61,072 nt of DNA, taken from Deltaproteobacteria bacterium. Lineage in GTDB: Bacteria; Myxococcota_A; Polyangia; Haliangiales; SHYZ01. The translations under genes were made by a program, and so were the position numbers. Shown one piece after another: positions 26,736 to 35,431 of this stretch. The notes below the pieces were generated by a model, which did not search any database, had not been told where the DNA came from, and worked only from the letters and a program-made list of their open reading frames with translations. The stretch lies in NCBI GenBank assembly GCA_016210055.1, contig JACQUZ010000079.1, forward strand, positions 1-61,072, read 5' to 3'. Position 1 is the first letter of the stretch, and each line of letters starts with the position of its first letter.

Positions 26736-28322
26736 TCATCTCGCTTTGAGTATCTCTCGTGCCGCATTCCAGCCCGCGGCACCCATGACCCCGCCTCCTG
26801 GATGTGCGGCCGAGCCACAAAGGTACAATCCTCGGATCGGCGTGCGGTAGTTCGCGAAGCCCGGAAGGGGGCGGAAGCAGAACATCTGATTCAGGGACAT
26901 GACCCCCTGGAAGATGTTGCCTCCGGTCAGGTTGAAGGTTCGCTCCAAGTCGAGGGGCGTAAGGACCTGCCTGGCGACGACCGAGCGCTTGAAATTGGGC
27001 GCGTAGGTATTGACGATCTCGAAGCATCGATCGGCCACTCGGTCGCGCAGGTCGTCCCAGTTCCCGTCGGAAAGCCGGTACGGAGCGTACTGAACGAACA
27101 TGGACATGAGATGTTTCCCGTCGGGAGCCACCGTTGGATCGACGACCGACGGGATGGTGCACTCGATGACGGGGTTCGTCGAAGGTCGACCGTATTTCGC
27201 GTCGTCGTACGCCCGTTCGATGTAGTCGAGGTCTGGGCACAGGTGGATAGTCCCTCGATGGTGGGGCGACGGCGCGGTCCCGGGCAACGCTGTAAAACTC
27301 GGCAGCTCCGAGAGAGCCACGTTGATCTTCATCGACGCGCTGTCGTAGCTAATCTTCCCGGTGGCTTCCATGAACTCGGGTGGCAGGTACTTGGAACCGA
27401 CGAGCCGGTGGAAAGTGACATGAGCATCGGCGCAGCTCGCGACCACGGGAGCGTAGAACTCCTTCCCGTCGTGGAGGACCACCCCGCGCGTGGCTCCCTC
27501 CCGCACCAAGATCTCCTTGACCTCGGCTTCGCAGCGGATTTCAACCTTGAGGTCGCGCGCGGCGGCCGCCAGCGCTTGGCTGAGTCCACCCATTCCGCCG
27601 CGAACGTAGCCCCAGACGCCACGCTTGCCGTTCGTCTCGCCCATGACGTGGTGGAACAGCACGTACGCCGTCCCCGGCACCGACGGAGAGGCCATGGCGC
27701 CAATGATGGCGTCGGTGGCGAGGGTGGCTTTGAGAGGCTCCGACTCGAACCACCGCTCGATGATCGGCCGCGCGGCTCCGGTGAGGATCTCGACAGCGGG
27801 GCCCATGTCGCCGTTTAGGTTCCTGAAGCCACGCCCGAGCTGGAACAATTTCCAAAGGTCCCCAAATCCCGGACTTTGCACGTTCGGCGGGACTTGAGTG
27901 AGCATGGGCTCGATGAAGGAAGCGACCCGCTCGAGCATCGCCTCGTACCTCGGGTAGTTATCGGCGTCGCGGGTGCTGAACTTGCTGATCTCTCGCTGGC
28001 TCCGCGCGGCGTCGGGGCCGATAAGGAGACTGCGCCCGTCGGGGAGCGGCGTAAACGACGACGGATTGCGCTCAAGCATGGCGAACCCGTAATCCGAAAG
28101 ACGCAGCTCGCGGATGATTTCGGGGCGAAACAGGCTGTTGACGTAAGCTGCGGTGGAGACCTTGAACCCAGGGAAAACCTCCTCCGTCACGCACGCCCCC
28201 CCTACGACGTGCCTGCGCTCAAGAACGAGAGTTTTCCATCCTGCACGAGCGAGGGTGCACGCGGTCACCAACCCGTTATGGCCAGCTCCCACGATGATGG
28301 CGTCGAAGTCTGCTGCAGACAT
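26736..28322 (-). CDS. FAD-dependent oxidoreductase, phytoene-desaturase/PYROXD2-like
   Basis: 528 aa. The N-terminal Rossmann fold has the dinucleotide motif DAIIVGAGHNGLVTACTLARAG followed by an acidic ribose-binding Glu (LVLERR) and GGACVTEE. The C-terminal FAD motif is IRGLYLCGSAAHPGGGVMGAAGWNAA. Length and the PGG/GAAG pattern match the PYROXD2 (bacterial phytoene-dehydrogenase-related) group rather than true carotenoid desaturases, and no crt genes are near. Function unknown beyond redox chemistry. Confidence 0.88.
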   Translation of the reverse strand: MSAADFDAIIVGAGHNGLVTACTLARAGWKTLVLERRHVVGGACVTEEVFPGFKVSTAAYVNSLFRPEIIRELRLSDYGFAMLERNPSSFTPLPDGRSLLIGPDAARSQREISKFSTRDADNYPRYEAMLERVASFIEPMLTQVPPNVQSPGFGDLWKLFQLGRGFRNLNGDMGPAVEILTGAARPIIERWFESEPLKATLATDAIIGAMASPSVPGTAYVLFHHVMGETNGKRGVWGYVRGGMGGLSQALAAAARDLKVEIRCEAEVKEILVREGATRGVVLHDGKEFYAPVVASCADAHVTFHRLVGSKYLPPEFMEATGKISYDSASMKINVALSELPSFTALPGTAPSPHHRGTIHLCPDLDYIERAYDDAKYGRPSTNPVIECTIPSVVDPTVAPDGKHLMSMFVQYAPYRLSDGNWDDLRDRVADRCFEIVNTYAPNFKRSVVARQVLTPLDLERTFNLTGGNIFQGVMSLNQMFCFRPLPGFANYRTPIRGLYLCGSAAHPGGGVMGAAGWNAAREILKAR

Positions 28323-28448
28323 GATCGGGTCCTTTCTTGGCGCTTGAGGACTTCAGCCTGTCGGCTTCCTAGCACAGGTTCGTGGACTTCGGGAACGACT
28401 AAGGGCCGATTTCGGAGGAGCGTAGGTGGGCTCGTGCTCGCTCTTGGG

Positions 28449-28522
28449 TGCCCCCGGGGTGACTCGAACACCCGACCTACGGTTTAGGAAACCGTCGCTC
28501 TATCCTGCTGAGCTACGGGAGC
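28449..28522 (-). tRNA. tRNA-Arg (anticodon CCT)
   Basis: A 74-base cloverleaf on the minus strand: acceptor GCTCCCG paired to CGGGGGC (one G-T), D-arm GCTC...GAGC, anticodon loop TTCCTAA (CCT), T-loop TTCGAGT. No encoded CCA. It reads AGG codons. Confidence 0.93.
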
Positions 28523-28584
28523 GCGAAACAGTGGTAGGTATTTACCAGAGCCCAGGTGCTCCTCGCAACCATTCAAGAGCGTCC

Positions 28585-28974
28585 ATGGCAAAACATCATC
28601 CCTTTGCAGAACTCCTCGGTGTCGAGATCGTCAGCGTCGGCGCTGGACGAGCCGTTGCCGAGATACAAGCCGATGAGCGCTTGCACAACCCAAATGGTGT
28701 TGTTCACGGCGCGACCGTTTTCGCCCTCGCGGATACGTCCATGGGTGCCGCCGTGCACTCCCTCCTTTCCAAAGGAGAAGCCTGCGCATCGATTGAGGTG
28801 CATGTTCGCTACTTCCGATCGGTCCGGACGGGACGCTTGCGAGCGGAGACGACCGTCATTTTTGAGCACAAGCGCATCATGCACCTGGAATCCCATGTTC
28901 GGACCGTCGACGGAACCCTGGTGGCCTTCGCCACTGGGTCGTTTGCGGTACTTGGTCCTTCCTCTGAGAAGTAA
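28585..28974 (+). CDS. PaaI-type hotdog-fold thioesterase
   Basis: 129 aa from the ATG at 28585. The hotdog fold shows the catalytic-loop motif NPNGVVHGATVFALADTSMGAAV, with the Asn-Gly-x-x-x-His-Gly signature of PaaI/COG2050 thioesterases. They hydrolyse acyl- or aryl-CoA esters. It is followed by an unrelated membrane gene and lies about 8 kb from the benzoyl-CoA genes, so a role in aromatic metabolism is possible but not shown. Upstream open codons overlapping the tRNA are not used. Confidence 0.9.
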   Translation: MAKHHPFAELLGVEIVSVGAGRAVAEIQADERLHNPNGVVHGATVFALADTSMGAAVHSLLSKGEACASIEVHVRYFRSVRTGRLRAETTVIFEHKRIMHLESHVRTVDGTLVAFATGSFAVLGPSSEK

Positions 28975-29042
28975 GTACCACCCCGCTCCTTCCGGAACGA
29001 CCCATGCACCAGCCTGCGGGGGGTGAGTGAAAAAGGGGGAAC

Positions 29043-29645
29043 ATGGCACACGCGACAATGACACCATTGCATGCGCCGGCGGAGGCTGGTCGTATCGACT
29101 TTGCAAGCCGGCTAAGTGCTCGTGCAATCACGGCAGGCGTCCTCGTAGCCCTGACGACACTCGGCGTGCTGATGGTCCTTGGAGGCGGCTTTGGCGCCTG
29201 GTCCATCGGGATCCTGGACGCTGAGGCCGTGCGGGCGCTCGGCGCTTGGTTTGCTTTCTGGTCCATCCTCGCCTGGGGCTTGAGCCTGTTTCTTGGCTCC
29301 CTCGTGTCGGCGATTGCGTGTCGCTCGGGCGAGCGCAGGGACGGGCTCCTTCAAGGTATCACCACTTGGGCCGCCAGCAGCGTGGCCGTAACGCTCATCG
29401 CCTGCACCTGGTTAATGGCGGCGCTCGCCGTCGGGACTGCGACGCCGGGTGCCGTCGAGGAAATGGGCGGCAGGGCTACGTTCTGGGCCTGCTTCATCGG
29501 AGACGTGGTGGGCCTTGTCGGAGCGCTCCTCGGCGGTGTAGTGGGCGCGCGCTACGAGGCCCGGACGGTAGGTCCAGTGCAGGCACCCGTTCCCGCGCCA
29601 GGGGGCGGTCCTCTTCCGACGACGCCATCACCGCAGCCCACGTAG
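29043..29645 (+). CDS. membrane protein with Pro-rich tail, function unknown
   Basis: 200 aa with four hydrophobic segments in two pairs (AGVLVALTTLGVLMVLGGGFG; LGAWFAFWSILAWGLSLFLGSLVSAI; WAASSVAVTLIACTWLMAALAVG; FWACFIGDVVGLVGALLGGVVGA). The second and fourth are Gly-rich, suggesting helix packing. A Pro/Gly-rich C-terminus (PVPAPGGGPLPTTPSPQPT) is probably disordered. The general look is that of an SPFH-like or phage-holin-like envelope protein, but no family is certain. Confidence 0.65.
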   Translation: MAHATMTPLHAPAEAGRIDFASRLSARAITAGVLVALTTLGVLMVLGGGFGAWSIGILDAEAVRALGAWFAFWSILAWGLSLFLGSLVSAIACRSGERRDGLLQGITTWAASSVAVTLIACTWLMAALAVGTATPGAVEEMGGRATFWACFIGDVVGLVGALLGGVVGARYEARTVGPVQAPVPAPGGGPLPTTPSPQPT

Positions 29646-29674
29646 TGCAAGAGGCAACCCGGCGATCAGGCGTG

Positions 29675-30181
29675 TCACCTCATCATTGGACAGCCGCCGT
29701 GCCGCATGTGGGCCACGTGCTCGGTGACCTTTCGTCGTAATTCCCCGACGTCTTCCGGGTTCTCGGCGAGAAAAATGATACGTGCGCCGTCTTCGGTGTC
29801 TAAGACAGAGACCTCGGCATCCGGCCAGGCCATGGACATGTCGTGAGGCATGGGGTGCTCCTTGGCACGATCTTCACCTTCTGCTCGTCCAGCGACTTGT
29901 CGCCTCTCGTGCATGGCCGCCATGTGTCGCGCGTGGCGTTGGACCACGGAGACCTGCGCGGGCGGTGCCGCAAGGCGCATCGCAACTCCGCCGGGCACAG
30001 CCTCGGCGGTGGCAGCGACCCCTTGAATTGGCGGGCACATGGAGGCGTGCTCGCGTGCCATTTCAGGGCGGCCCGTTTCCCGCTCGGCGGCCGTTGGCCG
30101 CGTCTCCTTTGCCCGCGGCGCGCAGGCCATGATGCCGAGGAAAGCACTCGTCCAAAGAAGACCACGAATCATGGCGCTCAC
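29675..30181 (-). CDS. Met/His-rich lipoprotein
   Basis: 168 aa. A signal with lipobox GIMAC (IRGLLWTSAFLGIMAC) gives a lipoprotein. The mature protein is rich in Met and His: MAREHASMCPP, RHARHMAAMHER, EHPMPHDMSMAWPD, EHVAHMRHGGCPMMR. Such motifs bind copper or silver ions in periplasmic proteins, so metal handling is an inference. A C-terminal beta-type section (EVSVLDTEDGARIIFLAENPED) is more structured. It ends 29 bases from the convergent membrane gene. Family unknown. Confidence 0.65.
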   Translation of the reverse strand: MSAMIRGLLWTSAFLGIMACAPRAKETRPTAAERETGRPEMAREHASMCPPIQGVAATAEAVPGGVAMRLAAPPAQVSVVQRHARHMAAMHERRQVAGRAEGEDRAKEHPMPHDMSMAWPDAEVSVLDTEDGARIIFLAENPEDVGELRRKVTEHVAHMRHGGCPMMR

Positions 30182-30196
30182 CCTCCCCTTTGGGGA

Positions 30197-31786
30197 TCAG
30201 GTCGGCACCGTGCTCGCGCCCGCAAGCACGTGGGCAAAGCACGTTGTGGCGCTCGCCCCCAGCTCTCGCTCGTTTCTCAATCCGGCCACCGCCTTCTCGA
30301 TCCTCGGGAGCACGTCTTCCCACGTGTACCGGATGAGGTGCTCGCCTTGGATGGCGTGCACGATGGCCCACGCGAAATGACCGGGTGAGGCCCTCAGGGC
30401 GCGTGCGAGGAAGGACCAAAAGCGACGCCGGCGACTCCCGCGGATGCCGAGGGTGATGGCGGTCCTCCACGCGATGGCCAACCCACCGGGGCGAACCTGT
30501 CTTTTCGCAGGGACCGGCGCGTGCCGCAAGAAGGCTTCGCAGCGGCGGTAATAGGCATCGGGCGAGTAAAGAGACGCGAGGAGACCCGCATAACCGCGCA
30601 GAAGCGCTTCCTCGTCCATCTTCGGCTCGAAGTTCGGTCGATCGAACTGATCGCCGGACGACGTTGCCCGCAGGCGCCCCTCACGCTCGAGCCGCCGCCA
30701 AAGCGCGGTTCCCGGCAAGGCCGTGAGGATCCCGATCATCGCCAAGGGGATAGGGGAATTGACGAGGAAGTTTCGCTGCGCGTCAAAGGCCTGCGGACCG
30801 TCGCTGTCAAAGCCGACCACGAACCCGCCCATGACTTCGAGCCCCACCCGCGTCAGGGACAGGACCGCTTCCTCTAAGTCCACCCGCAGGTTCTGTCGCT
30901 TCCCGACCTCCTCGAGAGCCGATGCCGAAGGTGTCTCGATTCCCAAGAACACCGCGGAGAAGCCGGCGTCCACCATGTTCTTGGCGAGGTCCAGGTCACG
31001 AGCGAGGTTCACGCTCGCCTCCGTGTAGAACTCGAGCGGAAAACCCCTCTTTTCTTGCCAATCCTTGAGGAGGGGGAGGAATTTCCGCACCTCACGCATG
31101 TTGCCGACGAAGTTGTCGTCGACGAAAAAGACGCTTCCGCGATAACCGAGGTCATGGAGGGCAGTGAGCTCGCGAAGGACTTGCCCTGCGCTCTTGACCC
31201 TGGGCACCCGCCCGAAGAGCTCGATGACGTCACAGAACTCGCATTGGAACGGGCAGCCTCGCGAGTACTGGATGCTCATCGACACGTAGTGCCTCAGGTT
31301 CAGCAGATCAAACCGGGGGACCACGGTGGTGGACAAGCTCGGCAGATCCCCCTTGCGACGGGGCATCATTCGCGAGACACGGGGCAGGTCCTGCACGGCG
31401 CAGGCGAGCTCGTCTTCCCTCCCTTCAACCTCTCCCTGGAACACGACGTCCGCGTCCGTGAACTCCTGCGGAGACGTGGTGGCCGCTGGCCCGCCAACGA
31501 CGGTACGCTTGCCCATGGATTGGGCCTGCGCGAGCACGTCGTGCATGGATGGTGCTTGGATGCGCATGCCACCCACCAGGACCACATCTGCCCAGGACAG
31601 GTCTTGGGCGGTGAGCTCCTCGGCGTTCATGTCGACGAGGCGCAGCTCGATTTCACGGGGCAGGTGGGCCGCCATGGTAATCAGGCCGAGCGGCGGCAGC
31701 GACGCGCGCTTTTGGACGAGCGGAAGCGAGTGCTGGAAGCCCCAGAAGGTGGTCGGAAACTCGGGATGGACCAGCAATGCCTTCAT
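30197..31786 (-). CDS. B12-binding radical SAM protein (HpnP/DUF4070-like)
   Basis: 529 aa, class B radical SAM arrangement. Residues ~1-140 form a cobalamin-binding Rossmann-like domain (LPPLGLITMAAHLP; WADVVLVGGMRIQA; VVGGPAAT) without the classic DxHxxG His, which is common in this subclass. The radical SAM core has the cluster motif CPFQCEFC and the SAM region FVDDNFVGN. The C-terminal ~150 residues match the DUF4070 region (GFDSDGPQAFDAQRNF; YAGLLASLYSPDAYYRR). HpnP, the hopanoid C-2 methylase, is the closest type I recognise, but no hopanoid genes are nearby, so the substrate is open. Mono-cistronic here. Confidence 0.85.
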   Translation of the reverse strand: MKALLVHPEFPTTFWGFQHSLPLVQKRASLPPLGLITMAAHLPREIELRLVDMNAEELTAQDLSWADVVLVGGMRIQAPSMHDVLAQAQSMGKRTVVGGPAATTSPQEFTDADVVFQGEVEGREDELACAVQDLPRVSRMMPRRKGDLPSLSTTVVPRFDLLNLRHYVSMSIQYSRGCPFQCEFCDVIELFGRVPRVKSAGQVLRELTALHDLGYRGSVFFVDDNFVGNMREVRKFLPLLKDWQEKRGFPLEFYTEASVNLARDLDLAKNMVDAGFSAVFLGIETPSASALEEVGKRQNLRVDLEEAVLSLTRVGLEVMGGFVVGFDSDGPQAFDAQRNFLVNSPIPLAMIGILTALPGTALWRRLEREGRLRATSSGDQFDRPNFEPKMDEEALLRGYAGLLASLYSPDAYYRRCEAFLRHAPVPAKRQVRPGGLAIAWRTAITLGIRGSRRRRFWSFLARALRASPGHFAWAIVHAIQGEHLIRYTWEDVLPRIEKAVAGLRNERELGASATTCFAHVLAGASTVPT

Positions 31787-31840
31787 ACCCCAAGGGATAG
31801 CGTTCGGGGCGTCAGCAGTTCGTCATCCTTGGGTCATCTT

Positions 31841-31880
31841 CCCGAAATGGGCCGACACGGGCCGACACGGGCCGAAATGG
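31841..31880. repeat. four tandem copies of a 10-bp unit
   Basis: Four 10-base units in a row: CCCGAAATGG, GCCGACACGG (twice) and GCCGAAATGG. The two middle copies are identical. They sit in the 98-base gap between the B12 radical SAM gene start and the diiron-protein stop, so they may belong to a promoter or a dispersed repeat family. Confidence 0.75.
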
Positions 31881-31884
31881 GGGC

Positions 31885-32604
31885 CTACTCGGGGAAGATT
31901 CCGTCTGGCAGGTCGAGCTCTATGGCCCTTTCGGGCGGAAATCGCAGGCCGCATGCCGACATTGTCGGCAGGAGGTCACAAAGAAACTCACGCATGACGT
32001 CCGCGCTGTCGCGTGCCTTGAGGCCGAGCGCGACAGCCCTGAGACCCCGGGCACTCCCAGGACGCCCAAACGACATCAGCGAGATACGCAACCACTTGAG
32101 GAAGCAAGCTTGGGCGAGGGCCGTGTTTCCACGCTCGGCACAGCATAGCTCGCGGAGCAACGCCTCACCTGCCGCGCCGTGGCTCTCCTCATCGGGGAGA
32201 ATCCGTTCGACCATTCTTGCCAGCGGAGTGAATCGGGACGAGCGGTACTCGCGGAGTTGGAACTTCTCCGCGCGGTCGAAGAGAAAGCGGACGATCGCCA
32301 CCTCGAGCCACGACGACGGGATCGGAACCACGCGGATTCGCCCGTCAATCGCGAGGAGCAAGTCGCCACATTCCAGCTCGGCATGCAGTGCGGCGGCGGC
32401 CTCGAAGTGCCCGAGTTCCTCGAGGATCTCGTCGGCGAGGAGAAGCTTGTCGTCGAGCGTCGGTGCGAGCGGCAAGCCTGCGCCAAAGGCATGAGCCGCC
32501 GCAAGCTCTCGGTAGCCCTGGCTTTCGAGAAGCTTGCGGACCAGGTCGCACTCCTCCCGCGAAAGATCCGACGCCCGGTGAATGAGTCCGAACGGGAGCG
32601 CCAT
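31885..32604 (-). CDS. PaaA/PaaC-type ferritin-like diiron protein
   Basis: 239 aa resembling phenylacetyl-CoA epoxidase A/C subunits. Two iron-ligand motifs are visible: LADEILEELGHFEAA (the ExxH after the first helix) and LPDEESHGAAGEALL (the second ExxH), with the supporting FLFDRAEKF helix between them. PaaA is the catalytic chain and PaaC the structural one; both motifs here argue that irons can bind. No other paa gene (paaB, D, E) lies in the window. Placed beside NnrS, it could be a stand-alone diiron oxygenase or an orphan. Family assignment is moderately sure; substrate unknown. Confidence 0.7.
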   Translation of the reverse strand: MALPFGLIHRASDLSREECDLVRKLLESQGYRELAAAHAFGAGLPLAPTLDDKLLLADEILEELGHFEAAAALHAELECGDLLLAIDGRIRVVPIPSSWLEVAIVRFLFDRAEKFQLREYRSSRFTPLARMVERILPDEESHGAAGEALLRELCCAERGNTALAQACFLKWLRISLMSFGRPGSARGLRAVALGLKARDSADVMREFLCDLLPTMSACGLRFPPERAIELDLPDGIFPE

Positions 32605-32780
32605 GCGCGCGCCTTAAAGCAATCCGCATGCCGTGCATGCATGGGTGCGCATGCATTGCATCCCCGGCCGAAATTCATGCGTTCCGACCGCGGGCAGGCG
32701 AAATTGGTTCGCGATTCAATGCCGCTGTTTCTAGCCATCGTCTTTCTTCGCCGAGGGACCGTGCTATCCTCCGCGCCGCT

Positions 32781-33932
32781 GTGAATCTCCTTCGCCTTGA
32801 GCCCTTTCGGCTGTTCTTTCCAATTGGTATTGCCCTCGCCTTTTCTGGGGTCATGCCATGGCTCTTCTTTGGCCTGGGTCTTTCCCATTCTTGGCCGGGG
32901 GCATTTCACTCTTGGACCATGACCCAGGGATTTCTGACGGCGCTTGCAGTCGGATTTCTCGGCACGATGATTCCCAGGCGCACGGGGACTTCTCCCCTCA
33001 CCTGGACTGAAATCGTCTTCCTAGCCGGTGCGCTCCTCTTGGGCCCGGCACTCGCGCAGCTCGGGGAATGGCGCGCTGCGCAGGCGTGCTTCGCGGTTGT
33101 CCTCGGGGCTCTCTTGAGGTTCGCGGTGTCACGCTTGGCCTCGGGAAGTCGGACCCAAAAACCACCGCCCCCTTCTTTTGTCCTGCTCCCCTTGGCCGTC
33201 CTAGGCGGATTCACGGGCGCTGTTCTTCTCGCCATCGGGGAACCTGGCGGAGTTTCCCCGAAGGCCCTGCTTGGCGCGAAGCAGCTCGTGCAGCAAGGAA
33301 TGATCCTCGGATTAATCCTCGCTCTCGCCCCCATGCTGGCGCCGATTATCGTTGGTGGACGCCCGCCCCACTTCTCTTCCGAAGGACGCAAGGCACGTGT
33401 CACCCTCAACCTAGGTCTCGGAATCGTCTTCCTCGCCAGCTTTGTGCTCGAGGCCGTAGGGTGGACGCGGTGGGGGCTTTTCGTGCGCGGCGTCGTCTGC
33501 ACGGCTCTATTGGGAGACGTCGCATGGGGGTTGCGGCGAGAAATCCAGCAAGGCGTCCACCGTGCCCTGTTTCTGATTTCCATGGGTCTCATCCCGCTCG
33601 GACTCCTCGCTGCGGCTCTCGCGCCGGTTCGGCGCATCCAGCTCCTGCACGTGACGTTCATCGGCGGCTTTGCTCTCATGGCGCTCGCCGTCTCGGTGCA
33701 CGTCACGATGTCCCATGCCATGGGGGGGACCGCGTCGCAAAGGCGCCCACCCCTCGTCATCCTCGGCGGCGTGTTTCTCCTGGGCTCTACGGCGGTGCGG
33801 GTCGCGGCTGAGAACCATCCCCAGCACTTCTTCCACGCGCTCGTCCTCGCGGCGTCCCTTTGGCTCGCGTGCGTCGTCGCATGGGGAGCGTTCCTCCTCA
33901 AGGGAGTGACGACGCGGCAGCCGAAGAGCTAG
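32781..33932 (+). CDS. nnrS: NnrS family membrane protein
   Basis: 383 aa from a GTG at 32781. About 11-12 hydrophobic segments and the NnrS hallmarks near the N-terminus (EPFRLFFPIGIALAFSGV; FHSWTMTQGFLTALAVGFLGTMIPRRTG), plus FIGGFALMALAVSVHVTMSHA near the C-terminus. NnrS is a heme- and copper-containing protein linked to nitric-oxide protection. Here it lies next to a diiron protein and heme genes, in keeping with a low-oxygen setting. No nor or nir genes are in the window. The upstream open frame with GC-rich codons is not part of the gene. Confidence 0.87.
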   Translation: MNLLRLEPFRLFFPIGIALAFSGVMPWLFFGLGLSHSWPGAFHSWTMTQGFLTALAVGFLGTMIPRRTGTSPLTWTEIVFLAGALLLGPALAQLGEWRAAQACFAVVLGALLRFAVSRLASGSRTQKPPPPSFVLLPLAVLGGFTGAVLLAIGEPGGVSPKALLGAKQLVQQGMILGLILALAPMLAPIIVGGRPPHFSSEGRKARVTLNLGLGIVFLASFVLEAVGWTRWGLFVRGVVCTALLGDVAWGLRREIQQGVHRALFLISMGLIPLGLLAAALAPVRRIQLLHVTFIGGFALMALAVSVHVTMSHAMGGTASQRRPPLVILGGVFLLGSTAVRVAAENHPQHFFHALVLAASLWLACVVAWGAFLLKGVTTRQPKS

Positions 33933-33966
33933 GGCTTTCTGCAGGACCTCGAGGCCCCAACCGGCG

Positions 33967-35331
33967 TCACACCGTACGGGAGAACGTGGTCGCGCCTTCT
34001 GCTTGGCGTTCAAGGTAGGCGTCGAAAACCATCGCGATGTTTCGGACGAACACGCGGCCTATGGGCGTGGCTCGGATGAGCGATCCGTGGATCTCTACGA
34101 GGCCATCCGCCTCGAGACGCGACAGCGCGGCAAGCTCCTTGGCGAATGTGCTTTCCCCGTCGGCGCCGAGATCCACTTTGCCGTTGCACATGAGCTGCGT
34201 AATGACGGTTTTTCTGCGGTGATCGTCCGGCGAGAGCCAGTGCCCGCGCGCCGTCGGCAGCTTCCCTTCCGAAATAGCGGCCTCGTATCGAGGCAAGGTC
34301 TTCACGCCCTGCGCGTATGCCCCACCGACACAGCTAATTCCCGTGACACCGAGGGCCACCGTATCGCTTGCCCGAACGATGGTGTAGCCCTGGAAGTCAC
34401 GCCACAGCCGCGACTCGGTCACCGCCAAGGACAACTCATCCTCGGGGACCGCGAAGTGATCCATGCCAATGGCGAGGTACCCAGCATCCATCAACATGTC
34501 GTGCGCGGTCCGAAAGAGCTCCAGCTTGGTCGGACCCGTCGGGAGGTCAGCCAGCGGAAGCTGCCGCTGGTGCGGCTTCGCCTTGGGGACATAGGCGAAC
34601 GAGAACATCGAGATCCTCTCCGGACGCAGCTCCACCACCTGCGCGATCGTGCGCCGCCAGCCATCCTGAACCTGTCTAGGAAGGCCGTAGATCAAGTCCA
34701 TGTTCACGCTGCGAAAACCAAGTCGCCGCGCCAGGTCTATTCTTCCACGCGTTTCCTCGACGGACTGGAAGCGGTCCACGGCTTTTTGAACCTCGGGGTC
34801 CAAGTCCTGAACCCCAAGGGAGAGCCGGTTGAACCCGAAGGAGCGAAGAAGCTCCAGCTGCTCGTCGCGCGTCACCACGGGGTCGATTTCGACGGCTATC
34901 TCTGCGTCGGGGAGCATGGTGAACTCAGCCGTGAGAGATCGCCACAAGCGGGTGAGCTGGTTCTCGTCGAGGAACGTTGGAGTTCCCCCGCCAAGATGGA
35001 GCCGTGAAACCCCTCGCCTAGCCCCCAGGCTCTTGGCCACGAGGCCGAGCTCCTTGGTCAAGAAGTCCAAGTAACGGTCCGCCTTGCGTGGATCCTTGGC
35101 CACGATGACGTTGCACCCGCAAAAAGTGCACCGCTCCCTGCAAAACGGGATATGGACATAAATCGACAGCGGGCTGTCCTGGACGTGCGACGCAGCCTCG
35201 AGCGCCCGCACGTGATCGCATTGGCCGAACTCGTCCGACCAAGCGGGCACCGTGGGATAGCTCGTGTACCTGGGCCCCGGAACGTCGAGGCGCCGGATCA
35301 GCTCGGGGGACAGCACGGGGAACTTGGACAT
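33967..35331 (-). CDS. hemN: oxygen-independent coproporphyrinogen III dehydrogenase
   Basis: 454 aa from the ATG at 35331 (start MSKFPVLSPELIRRLD; a longer open frame upstream is not used). The radical SAM cluster motif is CRERCTFCGC within HIPFCRERCTFCGCNV, with GGTPTFL and the HemN-type DLIYGLPRQ following. The N-terminus RYTSYPT and the specific TxxP-Pro spacing mark true HemN rather than HemW. It makes protoporphyrinogen IX without oxygen. Sits 100 bases downstream of protoporphyrinogen oxidase on the same strand. Confidence 0.95.
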   Translation of the reverse strand: MSKFPVLSPELIRRLDVPGPRYTSYPTVPAWSDEFGQCDHVRALEAASHVQDSPLSIYVHIPFCRERCTFCGCNVIVAKDPRKADRYLDFLTKELGLVAKSLGARRGVSRLHLGGGTPTFLDENQLTRLWRSLTAEFTMLPDAEIAVEIDPVVTRDEQLELLRSFGFNRLSLGVQDLDPEVQKAVDRFQSVEETRGRIDLARRLGFRSVNMDLIYGLPRQVQDGWRRTIAQVVELRPERISMFSFAYVPKAKPHQRQLPLADLPTGPTKLELFRTAHDMLMDAGYLAIGMDHFAVPEDELSLAVTESRLWRDFQGYTIVRASDTVALGVTGISCVGGAYAQGVKTLPRYEAAISEGKLPTARGHWLSPDDHRRKTVITQLMCNGKVDLGADGESTFAKELAALSRLEADGLVEIHGSLIRATPIGRVFVRNIAMVFDAYLERQAEGATTFSRTV

Positions 35332-35431
35332 GTCAGGCCCATCCCAGCAAGAGGCGCGCCACCATGGCACGGAAGGAGCTCTTAGAAGAATACGCCACCC
35401 GCCTTTTTTCGTACAAGGCCATGCCTCGCTT

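Noticed and set aside
28426..28560. Open frame through the tRNA-Arg(CCT) region resembling GVTRTPDLRFRKPSL
   Set aside because: This is a classic false protein made by translating across a tRNA gene; only the thioesterase from 28585 is real.
32703..32720. TTGGT...TTCAA near the nnrS start as a second FNR site
   Set aside because: Spacing is six instead of four bases and one half-site is mismatched.
34003..35007. 334-aa plus-strand frame opposite hemN
   Set aside because: Shadow frame; hemN has clear radical SAM motifs in the other strand.
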